The position numbers and the translations under genes were made by a program. The notes beneath the pieces were generated by a model. That model saw only the letters and a program-made list of their open reading frames with translations. It searched no databases and had not been told where the DNA came from. A stretch of DNA of 64,000 nucleotides, taken from positions 5,208,001-5,272,000 of the forward strand of contig JBHGNT010000007.1 of NCBI GenBank assembly GCA_043228905.1. Reading direction: 5' to 3'. Source of the DNA: Azolla caroliniana (lineage: Eukaryota; Polypodiophyta). This document shows positions 1 through 13,300 of the stretch, one piece after another; within the stretch, counting starts at the first letter, position 1; every line of letters starts with the position of its first letter.

Positions 1-834
1 TCTACGTGAAAAAAAAAAAACAAATAATGTTGGTTTCCACAATTCAACTCCCTCAAAGATGAAAGCCCATTATTTCTCCTTTGAGAAGAAGACTAATACT
101 TTGTCTCCATGATACAATGATTGTTGTGTGTTACAGATGTGGATCCTCATTACATGTGGATATGAATCAAGGAAAGGCATCTTAGACCCATGTATAGCAA
201 TTTGCTACTTTCCACCTACCTACTCAAGAATTCACCATATCTACTATTATACAATGACATCATAAGATTTTCTAGTATAGGGCATACAATGCTATCAGAA
301 GACTTCGATGCAAGAATAAATGATGAACAAAGAACCATGTTTGACACAAGCAAGGGCATGTATGGAGAAGTTACGGCTGAGATTGAATAAGCATCTTCTG
401 TTTGCTTTCTTGATCAAAAATAATTCAGACACATTACCCCACCCAAATAGAATCCTTAATTGTTTTGGAAGATAAATTTGATTCCACAAAAAACATAGTC
501 TCTTGTTATAAATTCTACAAGAAGATGGGGAAAGTCTCAATTGACGCTAAAGGTATTGCAATATTGGGACTTACCCATCACATCATTATATCCACAAGGT
601 TATAAAAGAATTTCCTATTATATCCCAACACTCTTGCTTACAATAGAATGGTCGACCTCCTCTACAAGAATATAACTTACCAAAATTGCCAAAAATATAG
701 TGCCATTGTTGGCTAAGCTTCTAAAATCTTTTTATTAGTGTCTAAAAATGGGTATATAGCGAAACCTGTACACTCCATTGAAAATAACCCGAGGGAAACT
801 AATAATATAAAAATGATAAGTGCACAAAATACTT
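1..834. other. Spacer downstream of TRM1, no gene seen
   Basis: AT-rich DNA beyond the TRM1 stop codon. It has no convincing coding region, repeat or RNA gene; the short open frames here show no recognisable domain. Confidence 0.5.
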
Positions 835-3800
835 TTAGCTCATGACAGTTGAGTCTACTTTTCGACGCTTTGTTTCAGTCTCTCTTCCAACATGAGGATC
901 ATGTTCAATATCAGCATTTGCTTCATTCTCAACATCACTTTCCATCATCTTCTCAGTCTCCTTTTCACACTCCATGGAAGTATTATCACCATCTACTACT
1001 TTAGGTGAGTGAGTACCATTCAGTTTCATATCACCATGTGAAGGTGTGTGTTTGCTTGTGATGCGTCGGCCAGCTCTTGGCTTAGGTCCCCAGCATTCTT
1101 CTGGATTGGGAAGAAATCTTGCAACACCTTTTTCCCGTGCCTTGCTTAAGGCACAATTCACTTTCGAGAAATTTGCCTGAAAATAAATCTCTCTCTCTCT
1201 CTCAAGAAGCTATCATGTACTGAAAACAATATTCTTATAGTCACTTTTTATCTTATTTACTTCTTTTGCTTTTATTTAAGTAACATTTATTTTGATTTGT
1301 TCTCAAAGAGAACAATACTTGAAATGCAATATCTCACTCACTTCTCTCTCAATTATCTTTCCCCAGTGGGCCCTTGTCAAACTACTAGCACTATGTCTCG
1401 GGTTCGAAACCCCACTATCTCATCTCTCTACTACATACATATTCTCTTAATTTACTAGATGCCACTGTGGAATGTACAGCTTGAACCCATGGCATCATCT
1501 CTCTCTCTCTCCCTCCCTCACCCAGTATGACTTGTCAGACAGGCATGATAATGTCCACCAAGAAAGGTGAGCACATGTGTCATGCATTATTTTCACATCA
1601 AAAGTCTTTACTAGAGTATAAGCCCCCTTTTTAGCAAGGAGCACATGAACGACAATATGTTGATTTGGTTCCATAGGTCAAATTTGGCCTCACCATGGAA
1701 GTTAAAACATCTATTCTCTCTTTCTATAGTAGTAAGCCAGGTTTTTAATAACCCATACACCCAGGGCAAAATCTCACAATATATGCGCTACTTTCTGCAA
1801 TGCCACCACAAAATGTAGAGCTTGAATGCATGACCTTCTAGTCTCCAGTGTAGAACCATAATGAATGAGTGAGAACCATCTAAGGCTCCTTCATGCTGTC
1901 CATTTTAACACAAAAGAAAGCATAACATAGATGGGGAGAATCTCTGAGATGTGGATTATGTTACATAATAATGCATGCAAACATTTCAACCACCCCATAG
2001 ATTGAAATGGAAAGAAAAGAAGAAAAAAGGAAAAATGAAGTCACCAATTCAATATGAAAGCAAAAACAATTTTCTTATATTGTTTTTTCTTAAGGGTGGC
2101 CGATCATATTTTGCACCCAGTTCAAGTCTCACTATGCACTACTTTACTAGATGCCCGTGTGGAATGTAGGGGATTGCAGACATAACCTTCTTGTCTCCAT
2201 AGCCATACCAACTGAGCTACTAAAAGTGACCGGACTCTCTCTCGCACCTCCTCCCTTTCCTCACCCTTATCAGGCAAAAAGAAAGCACGACATATAAATG
2301 GGAAGAATCTTTGATACATGCTGACCATCGGAATAAAAGCAAGAATTCCAACTTCTCCGTGAATTAGGATGGAGCAAAAGGAAAAAAGATAGGTTTCAAG
2401 CCACAAGATGCTGTCCACACTATGTTAATTGAGCTTGAAATATGACCCATTAGTTTAAAAAAAGTACAAAAGAAAGCATCAGGAATAATTCGTAAAAACA
2501 TGCAGACATGAGGGAATAGCTCTGAAACACCCATGTTCTCTTTATTTCCCCAGATTTTCTTGGTCAGCCCCCACGAGCAATTATATGTTTTATTTGGGCA
2601 GTCAATTTGTCAATTGCGTGCTATTTAAGCAGTTATATGGCCAATTCATCCAATTTTCCTTTCCTTTGTAGGGTCAAACAATGTGAGGATCATGTTGAAT
2701 GTTAAAGAAAAAGTAATGATGGTAGCAAAATGCAAGATCAATGCACTATTCAAGTACAAGGCAAAGTAGATAAAATATTAGAATGGAGTACAAAGATCCA
2801 AAGTTGTTTCACTCTAGCAATATGTAAACTCCAATAAGTGATCTTGAAACAAGGTACTAGAAATAAGGGATAATTTAGTATAATTAGTGTAAACATTCTC
2901 AAATAAGACCACACAATGGAAACTTCAAAGACAATGACAGAAATTTACATTATCAACCAGTAGGAGTCAGCAATGGCTCGGCTCAAGCCTGAACTGAGCC
3001 TTTAAACCATTTTTAAATCGTTTGGCAGTTTGGCAGCTCAATTCAGGCTTGAGCTTCCTTAACGGTTTGAGCTTGGTTTGGCAAGGCTCAAGACGAACCG
3101 AACCAGTTTGGGTCAAATCGGTTAAGGCTTAATTGGTTTGGACAAAGCAGTTAAGCCAAAACTGAACCATAGCCAATTCCTATCAAACCAGGATAAGACA
3201 TTGGAAAAACATATAAAAAAAAGAGACAAACCTTAAGAATTGGTTCTTTGCTAAGAATTATACTTGCAGCCATGTCTGCAGGCTGCGCCTTCACAGGATG
3301 ATCCTTCACCTGAAACATAAATGCAGATAAACTTATTTCAGCATACAAATTTGTATAGCACAATTTATAGATTTTTCTATATTTGGCCCAATAACCTAAA
3401 AGTTTTTGTTATTTCCCAAAACGTCCTTGGTCAAGTCATCTCTTGAGCAATTATATGGTCAACTTAGCTCCTTTTTCTCGATCATATATGCTAATTGATC
3501 AACGATATGGTCAATCCATCATTCCCTTTCTCTGTCTTTCAGGGACTGACCAGGAGCATAAATGGAAATAAACAGAGACTCAGGAGTATTTCACAATTTT
3601 TCCCTAATTTATAGCTAGCAACACATTCATATATTATGAAAACATACCCAGCATCGCATTATATCCCACACAACATCCATTGGAGCATCCGTTTTAAGAC
3701 CCAATCGAGATGCATGAGATCCAGATATTCTATATCCAGCATTTACAACTGCATAGCGAAAAAGACTTGCAGAAGGAGATGTGCATTTCAAAGTTGAACA

Positions 3801-6800
3801 CAGTGAATGCAAACTCAAATATAGAGGTACATCCAGCAATTCCTGCCACCAATTAGATGCACAAGTTACATGATGTATCACCAATTAGATGCGCAAAGTG
3901 AGAATCAAATTAATTTCTTTAACTATTAACAATTATTTGTGAGTTGTGCGTTACTGTATCCAAGCCACAGGAGTGAAGATATAGGTAGGGGATAATCATA
4001 AGAAATGAATTCTTATTGAGGATCATACAGTACATGGCAGTTATAACCACCAAAATAGAGAATGCCCAAGTTGGAAACGCTAATATATCCCAGTAGTAGT
4101 TCAGAGTTCGCCGGAATAATGAGACAGTTCAATAAGCGATGTCTAAAGAAATTTATGTTAGGTGGTATATAGATATTAAGATTTTCGGATATGCATGAGA
4201 TGTTCCCAGATTTTATGGCGCCACAGGACAAACCTTTAATTCAGTTTCTAAGATTATTGAGTAAAGACAGAAATGTTAATCTAGGACGGTTGGTTAATAT
4301 CATTAATGCAGTGCACATTTTGAGTCACATTTATGCATAGTATGGCCAATAAAGAGCTGGATAACATTTATATACCTCAGAAATAGCTGTCAGGAACCCT
4401 TGTACTTTCTCAAACGCAGGGTACCTTTTCTCAGCTGACTTAAATTGTTGCAAAACCAAAGATATCCATTCTGAATCATGGATTGGTTCGGACCATATTG
4501 GACCACCCATATTGAAGCGCTTTCCGCAATGCTCGCATTCAGGAAGAATCACTGGACCACCTCCAGGTAAGTAACGAACAACATCATTCTACAATCAATA
4601 ACAAGGAATCACTCTCAGATCTTCCAACTCTCCCTAAAATGCAGCCATTCTAGAGATCCATACCTTCTGGATGATACGCCCAACAGGTTGGAGATGAAAT
4701 GCATCACAACCAACACATTGATACAGGTAGGACAACTTGCTAGGAGTTTGTTTGACAGCCTTCGCTGATCTGTTCAAAAAAATGTAGCTCAGCAAATAAA
4801 CGATCAGATATCATCTTTCTCCTGTCTTTTAAAAAAATATTTCAAGCACGCATGTCATAGACTGTTTTCTGAATCTTTTCAGAAATCACGAAAAGAAGTA
4901 TAGAAACGTACGTGTAGATGCGCACAAACACCCTAACATAAAAATCCACAGAAACTGAGAGCACCGGTACTATATGCCTCTTGTAACGATTTGCATGACT
5001 CTACATCAAATAAACAAATAGAATCAGTAGATATTGCAAGATAAGGTACAGGATTGTTGAAATTACTAAACTTTGACAGAACTCAAATATATAACAGAAG
5101 ATTGCAAGCTATAACAAAACTATACATTGGAAAAATCTACAGCCCAGTCCTCATGATAAAACATTCAGAGTGTGGACAAAAATGCATAATGTAGTAAAGG
5201 TCACAAGCAGATATCACAACCGATAACCCTCATAGAAGGACAAAATTACCTATATAAACTACATAAAGCATTGACAGAACATGAAATAAGCTTGTATTCC
5301 GATGGTATTAGAGTGTGTATAAGCAAACTACAGCAGTAGTGTAGAAACATCTTGAAGTTTGGCTCAAGTTTGTATATGCTTACATTCACATTACATCACG
5401 TTGAAAACCCCATACAAGAGGGCATTAGAAAGTATGAACAAACATCTTGAATTTTGTTTGGCCCAAGATTATATACGCTTACATTCACATTACATCACAT
5501 TGGAAACCCCATACAAGAGAAATATATGCGATAAATAAAGTGTTCTAACATACAAACATGCATTCAAAGTTAAATTAGAATATAAAATACACTTGTATTG
5601 CAATGTTGTATTACAGAGTGTATGAGAAAATCTAGAGCAGTAGTGTATAAACATCTTGAATTTTGATTCAAGATTATATATGCTTACATTCACATTATAT
5701 CACGTTGGAAACCCCACACAAGAGAAATATATATGATAAATAATGTGTTAGAACATTGAAACATGCATGCAAAATTGTACTAGAAAGTAGGAACACAGCT
5801 AACCAATAAAGAGTTAAAAAGTACTGTCTGTAAACCTTGAACCATCATTCATGGTCATGCAAGACAATTTTACATTTAACTTATATGCCAGAAACCCAGT
5901 TCAAGAGAAATGGGTTGAATGAATTGTTCATTGAAAGAAAATAAAATAAACATTCATTGCAATATTGTATTGAAGTGTCTATGAAACCAATAAAGAGAAA
6001 TAAAGTCTTGTAAATACTTCAATCGAAGCGAGCAATATTCGAAGCGCCATCTCATGGCAATACTTGCCACGTACTGGGTAAGCTCCATACCTGTTTTCAC
6101 TCTAAAATTAAATAAAGAAAGCTTAAAATAAGACTAATAGTTTACAAAAATATGTAGAGATATACTTGCTATAGCAAACTTCTCCATTGTTTCCACACAG
6201 GACAGCCATATCAGTAGCAGTACATAAAATAAGACCACCATCAACAACAGTTTGTACTGCTGAATCAAGAAAAATAGACGGAGAACCATAAGGGTCAATA
6301 TCCACCTGAAAAATAAAAGAGAAACCAGAGATTTAGCATTAAAAAAAAAATTAGAAACTAGAATCCAGAGGGCATCAACTTTTGGGTTCTCGGATTTATG
6401 ATAAATACCCAACCAAGTAAACCTTTAACCTTAATTCTCTTTTGATTCTTAACAATATACCCCAAATTGCATATGTTTTTCAACATAAAAAATATTAATA
6501 CAGAAATAATCAAGAGTTTGGTGCTATAATTTGGATAACAAAAAGATATCAAACATTTGGCACATACTGCATCAAACTGTTTTTCATGAGTCATCATATA
6601 GATCCTTGCATCAGAATGTACAGCTTGCACTTTTGCATCAGCGGCAGATCCATTTAACTTTATATTACGCTTGCATGCCTGAACGGCAACTATAAGCATA
6701 GATCATAGAACGAAATTCAGGATATCAATGGAAAATATTGCAGAGTAGTACTTAAAACTTCAAAATACCCCTGTTTTCTTCTTTAGTATCCAAATGCCCC

Positions 6801-9707
6801 TATGTTTTCTGTATTTCCCCAGCTTCCCTTTTCCGACCCCAAGAGAGCAATATTATGTGCTATTTGAGAGATTATATGGACAATTCATCCCCTTTGTCAA
6901 TTATATGTACTATTTGAGTAATTATATGGTCAATCCATCCCTTATACTTTATTTCAGGGCAGCCCAAGGGTGAGTGGGGAATTAATGAGAACTCTGGGGC
7001 ATTTAAGAAATAAACACTCAAGAGAATTTCGAAACTTTCCCACACAAAGTATACACACCTTCATCGTTATCAAGAGCTATGACTGATCCAACACCTTCAA
7101 TTTCTTTTGCATAACGAAGTGCTCTCAATCCTGAGGCTGCTAATGCCTACATAATAATAAATTTTAACGACTAATTAGAAATATTGCAAGACTCATGCAT
7201 GTAGTATACATATTTAATATGCATGCCTCAAGTATACGCATAGGTTTGATCTGCATTGGTTTGATGATCTCCGCTGTTGCACCATTTTCAGAGTTTTTTT
7301 CTTTTTCTTGGTCACATTCATTGGTCAGAACATCTTCAACGGGCGATTGCACATCATCAGCTTTAGGTTTTTGTTTGTCCTCCATCTTCTTTTTTCTCTC
7401 ATTTGTAAACTCCTCTTGACGTTTTTTTTGGAAAGCTCTCAACACCGCTATAGATAAATCTCTATTAACAATCTGCACATCAAATCATTTACCATTTCAA
7501 AATATGTGAAATTCGGATCACCCGGTCATTTGTAGATCTTGACCGTTTCAGAGAAAATCAATCATAACATGCAAATACATGTCCATTGCAGCACAAACCA
7601 TCAGATGGAAATGAACTTGATCTTACACATGTCTTATGAATGGCTCTCTCTAATGACCACTGGTCAGCTTGATTTTAGATCTTTTTAACAGTCTCCAATA
7701 TATGAATATATGCTATTGAAGAAAAGATTAGAAACAAAGGAAAATCATGTATAAAATAACTTGGACTCTTCATGAGAATCAAGAACTTCATAATCTCTGA
7801 CAAACATTTAGAAATCATTGACAATGCACCTAGCATTCTCAAATTATCAGTTTGAACCAGCCAACAACTACCACAATGAGGATGGGAGAATCATTCCTGT
7901 TTTTTGGCTTGCCCAAGGGGCAGTGCATTAGTTGGCGCAGCATTTTTTCTAAATGAAATTCTTCTTGTCAAATATCAATGTATCTTTTCCATCTATTAAT
8001 CATTCTAACCTTTCTCTGTCCTCTACAATTTAAACATTTCTATCATAATTTGATTTTTTCCTCTTCCATGTAAGAACTTCTATTTATTAATGCAATGATA
8101 GTTTTTTCATTTGCTTGATTTGTGCTTTGATCAGACAAGCTCTCTACGGGTGAGACTTTTAGAGCAAGCATGAGCATTCCAGTACAAATCACAGTCTAGA
8201 AGAGAGCATGATGTCTTTGATCCACAACAAAAAAAGGCTGTCACAGGCCTCAAAATCAGCATGTGGTTCATCCAATTTGCATTGTGTTCTGATGTGTGTG
8301 GAAGTGCTTGCATCCAATCATAAAGTTATGCCTCATAAGGTCACTTTTGGTTAGAAATTTCAATTGGTAAATAAAAGTTATAAGTGAGTGGAAAGGTGTC
8401 CCTTATAATATTACTTTAGTTTAGGCTCTACAAAATAAGGCCAACAGACCTTAGCATCGGCATGTGGTCAGTCCCAGTTAGCTATGCATTCCTACATGTG
8501 TGGAGAAAGATGAGCCTTACAAAATCAATTTACGTTAGTCTACAACAAATCTACAATTGAGGGGATAAATGAGTGGGCTAAGATATATTTTTGACAAAGT
8601 AGCACTTAGCAGCATGAGCAAGCACTTGACTTACTCAAACAAACCCCTTTTGACGTAGAAGTCAAAATTCAGCTTTAGCGCTAATGGTAGGACATTTTAG
8701 CAATTTGGAAATTACAAGTCTATTATTGACAGAGGAAAGGAAATCAGGAGATCAGCACACAGGTTTTCGTTGTCAAAAAAAGCTTAAATCGTTGGCTATA
8801 TTTGGAGGAATGGAACCATAAATGAAGACTTAATTGGCAGATTCTTGTGGATACATAATCTATACAATTAGATGCACAGAAAGTGAAACGAAATACTGAC
8901 AAAGAAGATGGATTCTACCCAACCCATGGGAAGGAGAAAGAGGCTTATGCTTCAAAGAAATGGCAGAAGTAAGGAAAGCAGTAAGTATTTACCTGCATTT
9001 GTTGCAGAACACATTCACAGACTATAGAATTTATGTACGAAAAAAGGATTCCGAGAAAATTATGATTTCTTCCCCAAATCAGATCGAAAAAATGAAGAAA
9101 TTGACAAAAGAATTCTTTCTACTGCACCAAGAAAGCGAAAGAAACTTCAATAAACAGAAATGAAGCAAGTCAGATATAAATCAATATATATCTACATGTA
9201 GGTTTGGTGTTGATGCAGAGGGAAGAAATGCAGAATAACGTACATATATGCAGAGAGATAAGCAAAACTACACAATGATCTAAATACTCACCAAGGAAAA
9301 TGAAGTCGAAAATAATTGAGCATACTAAACTCAAGACCAAAAGAGAAATTCATACAAAGGATTAAAAGGATCGATTTTATATAGCACAATGAAACTCAAA
9401 ATTTTCCTTCGAAGAAGAATCGAGAAGATGGACCTAAAGAGAAGAGTAAAGAATCGAGAACCGGCATGAATGAAGAAAAAGGGAAGAAGAACAAGAAGAA
9501 TTGAGGAGGCCAATCATGAAAGAGCAGAAGGAATTCAGGAAACGTATACATACAAAAAAAAAAAAAAAGAGTACGAGGAACAAGGAAATGTGTGTGTAGT
9601 AAGGTAAGAGGTAGGGCATTTACCTGAGCTTTGTTGTAGAAGACATCATTCCCGCGCATCAGGATCTCGGCATCACCTTCTCTGAGGATGCTGTAGCCTT
9701 CCTCCAT
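835..9707 (-). CDS. TRM1: tRNA (guanine-26-N2)-dimethyltransferase, 12 exons
   Basis: TRM1 enzymes use S-adenosylmethionine to form N2,N2-dimethylguanosine at position 26 of tRNAs. Exons (high to low): 9624-9707, 7227-7472, 7059-7146, 6568-6689, 6166-6305, 6018-6090, 4912-5000, 4664-4769, 4376-4588, 3648-3842, 3232-3309, 835-1176. All phases agree and give 591 aa, about the usual plant length. Exon 1 holds the N-terminal FYNKAQ motif; exon 3 reads [12 protein letters not shown] (AdoMet-binding region); exon 5 carries the hallmark DIDPYGSP followed by TDMAVLCG and CYSK. Two CxxC pairs (QCVGC in exon 8, ECEHC in exon 9) look like the zinc-binding cysteines. The tail is acidic and ends with a KRRKV patch that could be a nuclear signal. 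Intron 2 starts with GC instead of GT. The first ATG fits the family N-terminus. Expression is likely influenced by the GA/telo-box leader at 9708-10080. Identity is secure; the exon map is read by eye. Confidence 0.93.
1350..1495. repeat. SINE-like unit, copy 1 (TRM1 intron 11)
   Basis: A forward tRNA-like B box (GGTTCGAAAC, 1401-1410) is followed by the family core TAGATGCCACTGTGGAATGT and then a reverse-oriented B box (minus strand GGTTCAAG, near 1480-1488). The same arrangement is present at 17750 and 53955. Confidence 0.55.
1735..1862. repeat. SINE-like unit, degenerate copy 2 (TRM1 intron 11)
   Basis: The reverse-oriented half is recognisable: ATGCCACCACAAAATGTA, then TTGAATGCATGACC and GTCTCCA. 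The forward half is too worn to assign. Confidence 0.4.
2095..2222. repeat. SINE-like unit, copy 3 (TRM1 intron 11)
   Basis: It contains the core TTTACTAGATGCCCGTGTGG. On the minus strand there is a near-perfect A box, TAGCTCAGTTGGTA (about 2206-2222). The B box is degenerate. Confidence 0.5.
2505..2680. repeat. MITE-like repeat, partial copy 1 (TRM1 intron 11)
   Basis: It shares the left end (ATTTCCCCAG.TTTTCTTGGTCA) and the internal AATTATATGG..CAATTCATCC motif with copies at 3375, 6755 and 13090. The right end is not clear here. Confidence 0.4.
2950..3170. repeat. TTTGGC/GGCTTGAGC-rich short-motif repeat
   Basis: Irregular iterations of GGCTCAAGC, GGTTTGAGC, GGTTTGGC and their near-complements lie in intron 11 of TRM1. 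It resembles the low-complexity repeats often seen in plant introns. No coding potential. Confidence 0.4.
3375..3605. repeat. MITE-like repeat, copy 2 (TRM1 intron 10)
   Basis: The left end reads GTTTTTGTTATTTCCCAAAA. The reverse complement of the right end reads AAATACTCCTGAGTCTCTGT, so the ends are imperfect inverted repeats. The middle carries ATATGGTCAATCCATC shared with the 6755 copy. Confidence 0.5.
5330..5740. repeat. Three-copy irregular repeat in TRM1 intron 6
   Basis: The phrase CTTACATTCACATTA followed by AT.ACG/CATTGGAAACCCCA and AAGAGAAATATAT recurs at about 5379, 5478 and 5683. Each copy is preceded by AACATCTTGAA. Spacing is 99 and 205 bp. No coding value; probably local intronic duplication. 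Confidence 0.55.
6755..7045. repeat. MITE-like repeat, copy 3 (TRM1 intron 3)
   Basis: The left end has CAAAATACCCCTGTTTTC. The right end read in reverse has AAATTCTCTTGAGTGTTTAT and AAATGCCCCAGAG, which is an imperfect inverted terminal repeat. The centre contains two TTATATGG(A/T)CAAT(T/C)CATCCC motifs. Confidence 0.5.
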
Positions 9708-9717
9708 ATCTCTCTCT

Positions 9718-9760
<43 letters not shown>

Positions 9761-9811
9761 GTGTATTTTTGAGCTACTCTTGTGTGTGTGGATGTGTCTG
9801 TGTTTGAGTTA

Positions 9812-9847
<36 letters not shown>

Positions 9848-9885
9848 GGGTTTTCTGCTCTCTCTCTCCCTCTAGGGTTTCCCTC

Positions 9886-9924
<39 letters not shown>

Positions 9925-9954
9925 GGGTTTCCCTCTATCTCTCTCTCTAGGGTT

Positions 9955-10004
<50 letters not shown>

Positions 10005-10080
10005 TTCATGCTCCCTCTCCTCTCTCTCTTCTCCAAACAATATTATGGCCTGTGTGTGTGTGTGTGTGTCTCTCTCTCTC
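9708..10080 (-). promoter_or_regulatory. GA-repeat leader/promoter of TRM1 with four telo-boxes
   Basis: Several uninterrupted CT runs on the plus strand (GA in the gene's sense) begin immediately upstream of the TRM1 ATG. Four copies of TAGGGTTT (sense AAACCCTA) sit between them at 9846-9853, 9873-9880, 9923-9930 and 9948-9955. AAACCCTA is the plant telo-box, known from promoters and leaders of translation-related genes; GA repeats are known binding sites for plant BBR/BPC factors. Which part is transcribed leader and which is promoter cannot be told here. Confidence 0.6.
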
Positions 10081-10084
10081 TCTC

Positions 10085-10390
10085 TCGGCTCACGATGGCC
10101 CGGGCCGCGGACCATTTCAGGCCCGGGATAGGGGCCGAACCAAGAACCAAGACGAGTCATGGGATGGCCAAGGGTGCGCCATGGGCCAAGACGGACCATG
10201 GACAGAGAACTAGGACACGCGCAATGGGTCGGCACGAGGCCAAAACCAAGGACCAGGACGAGTCGTGGCCCGTGGTCCGAGACAAGGCCCAACCAAGCCA
10301 AGACAGATCGCGGGCCATGACCGGGGTCGGACCAAGATGAGTCGTGGGTCGAGACCAATACGAGTTGTGGGTCAAGATGGGCCGTAACAA
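10085..10390. other. GC-rich block upstream of TRM1
   Basis: About 300 bp much richer in G and C than the surroundings, with repeated words such as GGGCCAAGAC, GACGAGTC and CATGGGCCA. It is open in several frames but shows no domain, so I read it as low-complexity GC-rich repeat rather than a gene. Confidence 0.4.
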
Positions 10391-13300
10391 GATGCGTGTG
10401 TGCACACGCCGCAAACAAATGCCCATTTAGGAGAAAGATTCGTACTTATCTTGTTTTTCCTTTTCCCACAATCTACACACACAATGCATGCATGCTACAC
10501 ACGATAACTCGCTTTGCTTTTGGCCTCATATCCCCATTATTTGCCCTCCACCATGGACACACCAAACAAAATCTCGCCTATCTATATATATCCTCCTCCT
10601 ATGTGCTCCACCGATAAATTTGGTCCACCCCCCATCTTCTAAACTAATTATATATCCTCCTTACTTAACGCTCCATGGAAATTACTCCTCACTTATAGAA
10701 TCTCTAAAAATACCTCTTTCTCTTGCATAGCAATGTATGAATCACAAAATGTACAGCTACGATGAACGAATATCACATGGACCAAACATAAATATTAAAA
10801 ACCAATAAATCCCCGTTTTTAGCATCAACGGTAAAAGGTTCCATATACAACAATAATGCCACAATCCCCAATGCTACAATCAAAGTGTGCTCACAGATTA
10901 TTTGGTGATATGTGTTGTTTGTTTTTACTTTGACAAGGGTTTTATCACTTGCTGGTATGTTCAAGCAACACACATTTCTTGCGACCAATAACATAGCTTG
11001 GTAATTTGTAGGAATGCATGACCTTGTCGTAGTTGTTGAAATAGTCACATTTCTTATTTTGAGATTCAACATGGAATCATGTACGTTGATCAAGCCCAAG
11101 TGTGCCGTATATAAAGAAACAAAGCTCGAAAAGACTAGGGTTCCTCCCATGAAAATAGAAAAAATGTTTCGACACTTTCAATTGCAAAGAGTTTATGTCT
11201 TCCCTTTTTTTATGGGGGGGTGCCACTTTATGGATTCCAAGATGCTCTACCACAAACCCATAGAATGGTGAATTATTGTTGACAGTAAACAGTAAAAAAC
11301 AAAGTCCTATCTCAATGATGGGCTTCGTTTGGACAACCTTGTTTGTCCTATGTTATGAAGTGGAAAATGTTGAGAACACCTTTCTTTGCTAACCATGATA
11401 TGGGAAACCAAACTCTCCCCCTTGGTGCACATACACACATTGACATGCATTCATCATTGTCCATTATAAGTCATTAACTTACTTGAAAGCTTCAAGAGGA
11501 TATACACATGTATGGTTGCTCTTCTATGGATAAAAAAGATATTTACAAATGCGGAAAGTTATTCCACAAATGTGCAATAGTACCAAACTGCTTACTACAA
11601 GCGGTATATTCTATGGAATGGGACATATGATTTTACATGTAAAAAACATCATGGGAATACTACAATAGACTATATGTTATTCTTAGAAGGTATTGCATCC
11701 ATAAATACTTGCTTGAACTATGGGTTTTAGAATACCATATTTTCTAAAATCCCCTTAATCTTGTATCACGTCTTACATATTTGCTTGGACAATGGATTCT
11801 AGAATACCATATTTTGTGAAATCTCCTCAATCATGATATTGTTTTCTAAATGCACATTCACCAATATCACTTGACAAAAATATACCATTTGTGATGAACA
11901 TTTCTATAACATTTGTGTGTAGAAATAGCTTCATATTCTACACAACTCTTTTTCATGTAGAGAACTTCGATAATACATGTGTATATCCTTTCATATCATC
12001 GAGATTTTTCATGATGGATTGTTGCGCATTTAGTTTCAACATTGTAGGTGCATTCATGTCATAAAAAACAATAATATTTCCCTTGTCTTTGGAGCACATA
12101 AAATCCTTAAACATGCATTCAAGATTGAGGAATGGTGATCTCTATCAATAGAAGCTTAAAAGTTGGAATCATGAAGAAGGAAAGTAGTTTCCAAATTGAA
12201 TGCGAGGAAAGACATTTGGTGGCATTACTTTCGGCCACAAGTAATCATACGCTTATTATATTCAAGTATAGAAACATAATTCCCAACTCCCAGTGAATTA
12301 AAAATGACATCTCCTCATTGTCTTGGATTTTTTGTCCATCTAAAAGACCATGTGTTGTATTCACCCAAACTTTGATTCCTTCGACTATAATCTATCATGC
12401 TCCCACATTTCCACAATTATAACATTATATTTATTAGTTCGCCCATATCTATGGCAATCCACATATTCCATGGATATACATTGCAATTCTAAAATCATAG
12501 ATATAGAAGTCATGAATAAATCCCACTTATCTTTCTTATATATATATATATATAGGAAAGCGCTATTTGTCCCCCCATTTTGGATATACATCAATTTAAG
12601 AAAGAAAATGTACTTGATTTGTAGAGAAGCACATAGAACATTTACTAGTTTTAACAGGCAAAACTTTTCGAAATGCAGTTTCTTTCACATATTTCTTTTA
12701 CCTAGTAAAAAATACACTACAATGAAAGAAGGTATAACAAAAAATGCCACATAAATAATTATGAGGTTTAACAAGCATCAAACTCAAATGCAGAAACATT
12801 ACATTCTTTTAAGTTGGTGCTCTTCAGCAAATTCTTGAGTTTTCAACAAATGATAATTATACATTATAAGAAGTGTTTTCTTTTTACCTTACAAGAAGTC
12901 TTAATTATGTCTTGTATTACATTGAAAACAAATGCTCTGCTCTCCATACCTACAAATTCAAGGTCTTCGCAATGCTCTCCAAGCTGGTCATTTCAAGGTC
13001 TGTGCATTATTATGGTAAAAAAAGAGAAATTCTTTGGTCAAATACTTATGCCAAGCGATATGGGTATATGATCTGAATATATGCCAAGAGACATGAGTTC
13101 TTGCTTATTTCCCCAATGTCCCTGAGTTTTTGCTATAACAGAAATGCCCTCCGTCAACCTCCCACCTTGGGCATGAATTGAGCATAAAAATGTTTTCTCA
13201 GATAGCACATATACTTGCTCCTCCAGGGGTTGACCAAAGGCACTTCGGGAAATATAAAAAAGCTACGCACATTTTGCGGAAATAGAGAAAAAACTTGGGA

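Noticed and set aside
9774-10418. 214-codon open frame on the minus strand rich in Arg-Glu
   Set aside because: It is the GA microsatellite and GC-rich block upstream of TRM1 read as RE repeats.
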